DNA of 64,000 bases from Idiomarina tyrosinivorans (GTDB taxonomy: Bacteria; Pseudomonadota; Gammaproteobacteria; Enterobacterales; Alteromonadaceae), in NCBI RefSeq assembly GCF_003987475.1, contig NZ_PIQH01000009.1:62001-126000 (forward strand), read 5' to 3'. The notes beneath the pieces are model-generated. The model was not told where the DNA came from and searched no databases. It was given only the letters and a program-made list of their open reading frames with translations. Of the stretch, positions 58,583-64,000 are shown one piece after another. The first letter of the stretch is position 1; each line of letters begins with the position of its first letter. A program made the translations under genes and the position numbers.

Positions 58583-59721
58583 GCGTCGGGGAGTTTGAGA
58601 AACGCTTTTAAGGCATCGGCTTGTTGCTCGGCGTCTTGTTGCCCTAACGCCATTAGCTTTTGGCAAAAACGTTTTTCAAACAAAAGGTAGCTTAAAATAC
58701 TCGACTCTGACTGCGCATTAACCCCGACCAGTTTTAACAACTGACGAATGGCCCAGGGCATATCGTCATAATATTCGCGCGCCAGCGCATTAAAATCGTG
58801 GCTGGGTAAAATGGCGTAGGTCTCTATTTTGCGTAACTGCGGATGACCAAGGTTATGGCGGTCGAGGATATCCAACGTCTGATTGATGCGCTGCAAACGC
58901 TCAATATCAGAATTTAAGGTGTCGGCAAAAATAGTATCCAATAAGTGACCGGCGATCTCCGCGCTACTGGGATGGCGTCGAGGAATGTGACTGTGCGACA
59001 TTTGTGGCCGCTCTAAGCCAATCACTAAAATGCGCTCAGCACCTAGGTGAATGGCCGGACTGAGCGGGGCAATTTGGTGAACCGAGCCATCGCCATAAAA
59101 GCCGTGTTGAATCTTTACCGACGGGAATACAAACGGAATGGCTGCAGAAGCCATCAGATGTTCGGTATTCAATCGCAACGGAATGCCAGCGCGTTGGCTG
59201 CGTTGCCAGCCGGCATGCTTTTCCGCACCCTCAAAAAACGAAATGGAAAAGCCGTCGTTATAGCGCGAAGCGGTGACGGACAAAGCACTGAGGTGGCCAC
59301 CGTGAATATTGTTATCTAGGCGCTGGTAATCAAACACCTTATTGAGCAACTCTCGAAGCGGCTGATTATCCAACAGGCTAAACGGTGATTGCCCCACCAT
59401 ATCGGTTTGTAGAGAGCGTGCGAAACGTCGCCATAAATGTTTAAATACCGGCCAAGCACGACTTCTGTAGACTTGATGAGTGTGAAAATTCTTCCACACG
59501 TACTCCAGCTTTTTCACCCCTAAATGGAAACAAGAGGCATAGCAGCCTAATGCCATGGTATTCACTGCGCCAGCAGAGGTGCCACATAAAATCGGGAAAG
59601 GGATGCTGTAGTTACGGGGCAGCATGTTGGCGATGCCGCGTAACACACCCACTTGGTAGGCAGCTCTAGCGCCGCCTCCAGTGAGTAATAAAGCTGTATG
59701 CTGGTGTTGAGGATATTTCAT
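58564..59721 (-). CDS. Patatin-like phospholipase
   Basis: The 385-residue protein has the patatin catalytic dyad and oxyanion loop: LLTGGGARAAYQVG, the nucleophile serine in CGTSAGAV, and the aspartate in YGDGSVHQIAP. A helical C-terminal region (about 280-385) is typical of the bacterial DUF3336-free forms. No signal peptide is evident, so it should act in the cytosol or at the inner face of the membrane as an acyl hydrolase. The substrate is unknown. It follows the DUF5916 gene on the same strand after 20 bases, so the two may be co-transcribed. Confidence 0.9.
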   Translation of the reverse strand: MKYPQHQHTALLLTGGGARAAYQVGVLRGIANMLPRNYSIPFPILCGTSAGAVNTMALGCYASCFHLGVKKLEYVWKNFHTHQVYRSRAWPVFKHLWRRFARSLQTDMVGQSPFSLLDNQPLRELLNKVFDYQRLDNNIHGGHLSALSVTASRYNDGFSISFFEGAEKHAGWQRSQRAGIPLRLNTEHLMASAAIPFVFPSVKIQHGFYGDGSVHQIAPLSPAIHLGAERILVIGLERPQMSHSHIPRRHPSSAEIAGHLLDTIFADTLNSDIERLQRINQTLDILDRHNLGHPQLRKIETYAILPSHDFNALAREYYDDMPWAIRQLLKLVGVNAQSESSILSYLLFEKRFCQKLMALGQQDAEQQADALKAFLKLPDAQPSSK

Positions 59722-59741
59722 TGGCCACTAAACCCCGCGAG

Positions 59742-62129
59742 TTATTGCTGCCAAGCATAGCTAACTTTCATAAAGTAGGTTTTATTATTACGTCGTAAAT
59801 CACTGATATAGTCGTTGGCAATCGCGTTATCTGAGTACCCCAAGTATAGCAGGGTGCGTGGATTCACTTTATAAGTGTAGAGCAACTGAGAAGACAACTC
59901 TTCGCTGCTTCGATTAACCGAGTAGTAGCGATATAGGGCGGGATTACGCTCAACCTTATTGTAGATCAACGCCAGCTTTAGATAGCTGCGCACTGAGAAA
60001 TGGTAACTTACGCGAAAGTCAGTTAGGTCGGCTCGGTATAATTCGCCACCATCGACATCCAATGACTCATGCTGTTGGAAAAGACTAAACGTTAAGCGTT
60101 CGCTGACATTCCAGGTGGTGCTGAGCTCGCCATATTTTACCGTACCTAACTGATTGTTGTAGTAGTCGATACTGTCACCGTATTCAAAGTACGTGCCGAG
60201 ATAGAAGCCGTTGAACGGTTTGAAACTCCCTGCAAAATGCCAGATGTTTTGATCAAATTCTGGGGCGTTATTGGCCAGCGTTAAGGTGGCTTGATTGTAG
60301 CGCTCACCAAGTTCCTTTTTATTTTCAAAACCCAAGTTAAGCGCTGACTGCAATGGGCCATCGTAATGCAAGTCGAGCGTTTTACTGTCACTGATTTGGG
60401 TCCCGTCTTGGTCGCGGGTAACACGCCAATGACTAATTACTTGAATAAGGGTGTAGGGATCTTGAGAATCGCCATACCAGAAGTACCCAGCGCCTAGGTG
60501 TCCCTGCTCCATATCGATTTGGCTCATAAAACCTAAGTCAGCGCGGTAGTCTCGGCCGTAGTTATAATATTCTGCCAGCGCGACATAGTTACTCTGTTGG
60601 TGCCGATAACGCACCGTATACGCGTTACCTTTAATGCCGTCCGCGTCTTCTGTGCGGAGGTATTGCTCAGACACGGGGCAGTTACCGAAATCACAATCAT
60701 CAGCTTGCTCTGCTTGGCGTTGGCAGTCGGCTGGGTCACCGTAGCAGAATTGGTTCTTTAACCAGTCTGGATAGCGCGTGTCTGATTGCATCCACTGCAT
60801 GCGCCAGGTATCTGTAGCGCTGGGGCGATAGCGCGCATCGATGCCATAGTTGTAGTTATGATACTGCTCGCTGTCGCGTGCAGTTGCCACAGTACCTATT
60901 GAGAGCGAGTCCGAGACATCATAGCGATAGCGCAACGCGGCGTTTTTGCTTTTCTCGTCGATAACCGCCAAGTCGGAAGAACGATTGCCGGGTACCAAGA
61001 ATGCTGTAGCCGCATCGTTAGCGACAAAACCAGCAAACGTTTGCTTGTCATAGCGGCCCGTTAGCTTTGCTCCATAGTCTGGAGAGCCAATATTACGCGA
61101 GTAAATCACGTCCATTTGGCTGTCAAAGTAATCGCTGTCGGCAGTAAAGAAGGGACGCTTTTCATCGTAGAATAAGGCAAAAGTTTCATTCACATCGAGC
61201 TGCGCCGAGTCGGCTTCAACTTGGGAAAAATCGGGGTTCAGAGTGGCATTTAATTTAATATCTGGAGTGATATTCCAGCGCACATCTAAGCCGGCTTCTA
61301 CATCCGATTCATTGTCAAAGTCACTGTTCGGATCGTAAGCATCACGTTGTTCGTTACGAATTGCTGTTAAGGTAGGTGCAATGATGAGATTGGTACCTTG
61401 TTGCGCATTTTTAAAGCCAGTAATTTTTGCTAATTGGCACAATTGGCAAACATTATCGCGGTCGTTGGGTTGTAACGCGATGCGGGTAAAGCTGTCACGT
61501 GGATAAAAGCGAATAAGGTCGAATCCCCAGGTTTGTTGCGCAAGAGTATCGTCGAAATTCAGTACCGCAAGCGGAATGGCCATTTCTACTTGGTAGCCGT
61601 TAGCAGTAATACGACCCGCTGAATCCCAGATTGCATCCCAATTGGAGTTTTCGTCACCACTAAGTTCATTCTCTATGACATCGGTTTGTACGCCGAGCGG
61701 GTTAACATAAAACTGGTAAGCTAATTGTTGTTGATTGAAGGTGTCGAGTTTTACCCCGATCATGTCATCATTCCAACCGCCGTCACGTTCGCGAAAAACC
61801 GCACGAATGTCTTCGGGGTTGGGGTCATGGGCAATAAAACCGACGTAAAAGGTATTTCCCGACTGCAAAATGTACGCGTCAGTCGTTACTGGCGCTGGTT
61901 GGTTTTCTGCCGGTTTTGTTTCGTAGTCGAGGGTAATATGACGAGCATTCTGCCATTCATCGGGATTCACTCTGCCATCAATTGTCGGCGCTAATTGTAC
62001 CTTGGGCACGCTAAACCGTGGCGAGGCGTTATTGGTGCCTACCTTCGTGTTGGGGGGCTGCGCGGCAGCCGATAGGCTTATTCCCGCTAGAAAGGCGTCA
62101 AAAACAAGCTTCAGCCAAATACGTCGCAT
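59742..62129 (-). CDS. DUF5916-type outer membrane protein with CBM9-like domain
   Basis: The 795 residues begin with a signal peptide (about 1-23, ending SAAAQ). An N-terminal carbohydrate-binding family 9-like domain follows (about 40-215, starting APTIDGRVNPDEW). The long C-terminal part (about 240-795) consists of alternating strands ending in an aromatic residue (VSYAWQQ), as in an outer-membrane beta barrel; DUF5916 proteins have this plan. Two short cysteine clusters stand out: NVCQLCQ near 230, and CYGDPADC with DDCDFGNC around 465-490. The function is unknown, although such proteins often lie near peptidase or transport genes. Confidence 0.86.
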   Translation of the reverse strand: MRRIWLKLVFDAFLAGISLSAAAQPPNTKVGTNNASPRFSVPKVQLAPTIDGRVNPDEWQNARHITLDYETKPAENQPAPVTTDAYILQSGNTFYVGFIAHDPNPEDIRAVFRERDGGWNDDMIGVKLDTFNQQQLAYQFYVNPLGVQTDVIENELSGDENSNWDAIWDSAGRITANGYQVEMAIPLAVLNFDDTLAQQTWGFDLIRFYPRDSFTRIALQPNDRDNVCQLCQLAKITGFKNAQQGTNLIIAPTLTAIRNEQRDAYDPNSDFDNESDVEAGLDVRWNITPDIKLNATLNPDFSQVEADSAQLDVNETFALFYDEKRPFFTADSDYFDSQMDVIYSRNIGSPDYGAKLTGRYDKQTFAGFVANDAATAFLVPGNRSSDLAVIDEKSKNAALRYRYDVSDSLSIGTVATARDSEQYHNYNYGIDARYRPSATDTWRMQWMQSDTRYPDWLKNQFCYGDPADCQRQAEQADDCDFGNCPVSEQYLRTEDADGIKGNAYTVRYRHQQSNYVALAEYYNYGRDYRADLGFMSQIDMEQGHLGAGYFWYGDSQDPYTLIQVISHWRVTRDQDGTQISDSKTLDLHYDGPLQSALNLGFENKKELGERYNQATLTLANNAPEFDQNIWHFAGSFKPFNGFYLGTYFEYGDSIDYYNNQLGTVKYGELSTTWNVSERLTFSLFQQHESLDVDGGELYRADLTDFRVSYHFSVRSYLKLALIYNKVERNPALYRYYSVNRSSEELSSQLLYTYKVNPRTLLYLGYSDNAIANDYISDLRRNNKTYFMKVSYAWQQ

Positions 62130-62367
62130 CGAACAACTCCATTGCCATTATTATTATTTCTTTATTGCCATCACTATACCCTGAAATACAGGATTGTTAA
62201 GCTTTGTAAAGGCATTGTTATACTCACAAGAAGTGTTTCTGAAACAGTCAGTTACAATCTCGCCCCTTGAACACACATATCGCAACATAAAGCCACTAAC
62301 AGTATTGTGAGGTTTTAGCGATAATAAGCTTATAACCAAATGGGTTAATTTTAAGGACTCACGCATT

Positions 62368-63585
62368 ATGAAATTTAAAAAACGCGCGGTAATCCCGCCT
62401 CTGGTCATTGTGCTTTTTATTTTATTGGCGGTGCTAGCGTCAATGGCCCGTAAACCACCTGAAATGCGTCAGCAACAAAAACCCGCGGTCATGGTGGAGG
62501 TGCTGAAGGCAGAACCGGTCGATAAAACCTTTATGGTGGAGTCGCAAGGAACGGTAAAGCCGAAGTTTTCTACCAACTTGGTCGCCGAGGTTAGCGGACA
62601 AATTATTGATGTAGCTGATCAATATGTTGCTGGTGGTTTTTTCAAAAAAGGCGATATGTTGGTCCAAATTGACCCGTCAGATTATCAAGCAGCGGTGCAA
62701 CAAGCGAAAGCAGATTTGTTGCAAGCACAAGCGGCGTTAGAGGAAGAAAAAGCTCGAGGAAAAGTTGCCAAGGAAGAATGGGCTTCTATCCAAGAGGGTA
62801 AAATCCCTGAATTGGGTCTACGTAAACCTCAGTTAGCCAGTGCTGTAGCAAATGTTGAATCAGCGCAAGCGCGTTTGGCCCAAGCTAAGCGTGATTTAGA
62901 ACGAACCACTATTAGGGCACCTTTTGCTGGCGTTCTGAAAAGCAAAGTCGCTGATTTAGGCCAATATGTTAGTACAGGCACCCAGGTAGGAATGTTGTTG
63001 GGCACCGATATTGCTGAAGTAAGAGTGCCTCTTAGCGACCAAAATATGGCGTTTATCCGAAACCCAAGTGACATCGAAGATGACCAATATCCGCCAGTAA
63101 AATTGACATCCGTAGTAGCAGGTGAACCGCGCCAATGGATGGGACACTTAGTACGTACCGAAGGCGTAATTGATGAAAATAGCCGGGTAATTTATGGCGT
63201 TGTGCAAGTTAAAGATCCTTATAGTTTAGACAAAGCCAACCACTCTGAAGTGCTACGTTTTGGACGGTTTGTACAAGCGGAAATTGAAGGTGTGCGAGCT
63301 CACGATGTCTATGAAATTCCAAGCTACGCACTAACCCACGATGGCGGCGTATGGGTGGTTACTGATGAGCGTACTTTGCAGAAAAAGTCGGTTACGGTAG
63401 TGCGTAACGAAGACAACCTGAGTTTAGTCAGTGACGGTCTAAACCCTGGTGACCGAGTAATGCTAACGCAGTTGGAAGATCCACTACCAGGTATGGATGT
63501 TCGTTTGCCAGGCGATCCGCTTCCGGAACAGATGGAAACGGCGGCAAAAACTGATGAACAAGCTACTGAAAAGTCGGGCGGCTAA
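62368..63585 (+). CDS. RND efflux periplasmic adaptor subunit
   Basis: The 405-residue protein is a membrane fusion protein of the HlyD/AcrA type. It has an N-terminal membrane anchor (about 8-27), a barrel-sandwich hybrid domain split by a coiled-coil hairpin (about 105-180, with KADLLQAQAALEEEKA and RLAQAKRDLERTTIRAPFAGV), then beta-barrel and membrane-proximal domains. AAGGAC precedes the ATG at 62368. It bridges the inner membrane pump encoded next to an outer membrane channel; the substrate is unknown. No regulator is visible in the 238-base upstream gap, which holds only an AT-rich leader and a small palindrome (ATAAGCTTAT). Confidence 0.92.
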   Translation: MKFKKRAVIPPLVIVLFILLAVLASMARKPPEMRQQQKPAVMVEVLKAEPVDKTFMVESQGTVKPKFSTNLVAEVSGQIIDVADQYVAGGFFKKGDMLVQIDPSDYQAAVQQAKADLLQAQAALEEEKARGKVAKEEWASIQEGKIPELGLRKPQLASAVANVESAQARLAQAKRDLERTTIRAPFAGVLKSKVADLGQYVSTGTQVGMLLGTDIAEVRVPLSDQNMAFIRNPSDIEDDQYPPVKLTSVVAGEPRQWMGHLVRTEGVIDENSRVIYGVVQVKDPYSLDKANHSEVLRFGRFVQAEIEGVRAHDVYEIPSYALTHDGGVWVVTDERTLQKKSVTVVRNEDNLSLVSDGLNPGDRVMLTQLEDPLPGMDVRLPGDPLPEQMETAAKTDEQATEKSGG

Positions 63586-63597
63586 GAGAGTACAGGT

Positions 63598-64000
63598 ATG
63601 GAAGAACAACAAAAAGGCATTATTGCGTGGTTCGCGAAAAACTCCGTTGCAGCTAACCTGTTGATGTTCATCATTATTGTGAGTGGTTTGTTGGCAGCAA
63701 ACGTTATTCGCAAGCAGATGTTCCCAGAAATTGAATTGAATACCATCAGTATTCAGGTGCCGTTTCCTGGTGCTGCGCCCCAAGAGGTTGAAGAAGGCGT
63801 GACCATGTTGATCGAAGAGGCGATCAAAGATGTCGATGGAATCAAGCAAATTACCTCCACATCAAATGAGGGCTTGGCGTCGGTTGAGGTTGAAGTTGAG
63901 CCTGATTATGATGTGCAAGTCGTGATGGATGAAGTGAAGATGTTGGTGGACGCTATTCCTAACTTCCCCAACCAAATCGAGAAGCCTAATATTTATCGCA
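63598..64000 (+). CDS. RND efflux permease, N-terminal part only
   Basis: An open frame from the ATG at 63598 runs off the right edge with about 134 codons visible and no stop. It encodes MEEQQKGIIAWFAKNSVAAN, then a membrane segment (about 20-37), then RKQMFPEIELNTISIQVPFPG and APQEVEEGV, the start of an AcrB/MexB-type inner-membrane pump of the HAE family. It is 12 bases after the adaptor stop, so the two form an operon. The remainder, including the proton-relay residues, is outside the window. Confidence 0.93.
   Translation, partial: MEEQQKGIIAWFAKNSVAANLLMFIIIVSGLLAANVIRKQMFPEIELNTISIQVPFPGAAPQEVEEGVTMLIEEAIKDVDGIKQITSTSNEGLASVEVEVEPDYDVQVVMDEVKMLVDAIPNFPNQIEKPNIYR

Overview
The window is chromosomal DNA of a gammaproteobacterium of moderate GC content. 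It is most likely from the Alteromonadales and probably close to Idiomarina/Pseudidiomarina (inference). The reasons are: an Smc-ZipA-LigA cluster rather than MukB at this site; a gloB-yafS-rnhA-dnaQ-tRNA-Asp order shared with E. coli; an STAS plus receiver-phosphatase-kinase pair like Shewanella CrsA/CrsR; a TIGR03503-type protein; secreted amidohydrolases; and a DUF5916-type barrel protein. Nearly everything is intact core genome. I see no prophage, no insertion sequence with a transposase, and no CRISPR array.

Layout. 1-5.1 kb: the N-terminal part of a PAS sensor, gshA (TTG start), a lysozyme-fold lipoprotein, and the CNNM/CorC and YpjD membrane proteins that accompany ffh. 5.2-8.7 kb: ffh, then the rpsP-rimM-trmD-rplS operon. 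8.7-10.9 kb: a DnaJ-related protein, tyrA and a single receiver. 11.0-15.4 kb: a two-gene operon encoding three amidohydrolase-like modules, only one of which keeps its metal ligands. 15.4-16.15 kb: the only long non-coding stretch. It is a complex inverted-repeat element with two diverged, oppositely oriented copies of a three-way-junction fold whose stems covary. 16.2-21.0 kb: a signalling cluster (double receiver, STAS antagonist, REC-PP2C-HATPase partner switch, cytosolic histidine kinase) with yciH and an unknown membrane protein. 21-29.7 kb: cysB, L-serine deaminase, a NUDIX hydrolase, pabB, class I fumarase, rmuC, a small PAS-like ORF and cysZ. 29.8-36.4 kb: smc (very glutamine-rich arms), zipA, ligA. 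36.4-45.1 kb: an unknown periplasmic protein, mltD, gloB and yafS; a four-gene sulfur transport/rhodanese operon placed between yafS and rnhA; rnhA, dnaQ, the TIGR03503 gene and two identical tRNA-Asp genes. 45.2-56.5 kb: an M3 peptidase lipoprotein, NDH-2, dnaE, accA, tilS, an EamA transporter and a diguanylate cyclase. 56.6-64 kb: a Kef-type antiporter, a patatin, the DUF5916 protein and the start of an RND efflux operon that runs off the right edge.

Functionally the window joins translation and protein targeting (ffh, ribosomal proteins, tRNA modification), replication and division (dnaE, dnaQ, rnhA, ligA, smc, zipA), glutathione and sulfur metabolism (gshA, gloB, cysB, cysZ, the TSUP/rhodanese/YeeE operon), aromatic and folate precursors (tyrA, pabB), and stress signalling. 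The features most worth a second look are the covarying inverted-repeat element at 15.4-16.15 kb, the amidohydrolase pair with degenerate modules, and the partner-switch cluster with its phosphorylation-dead receiver.
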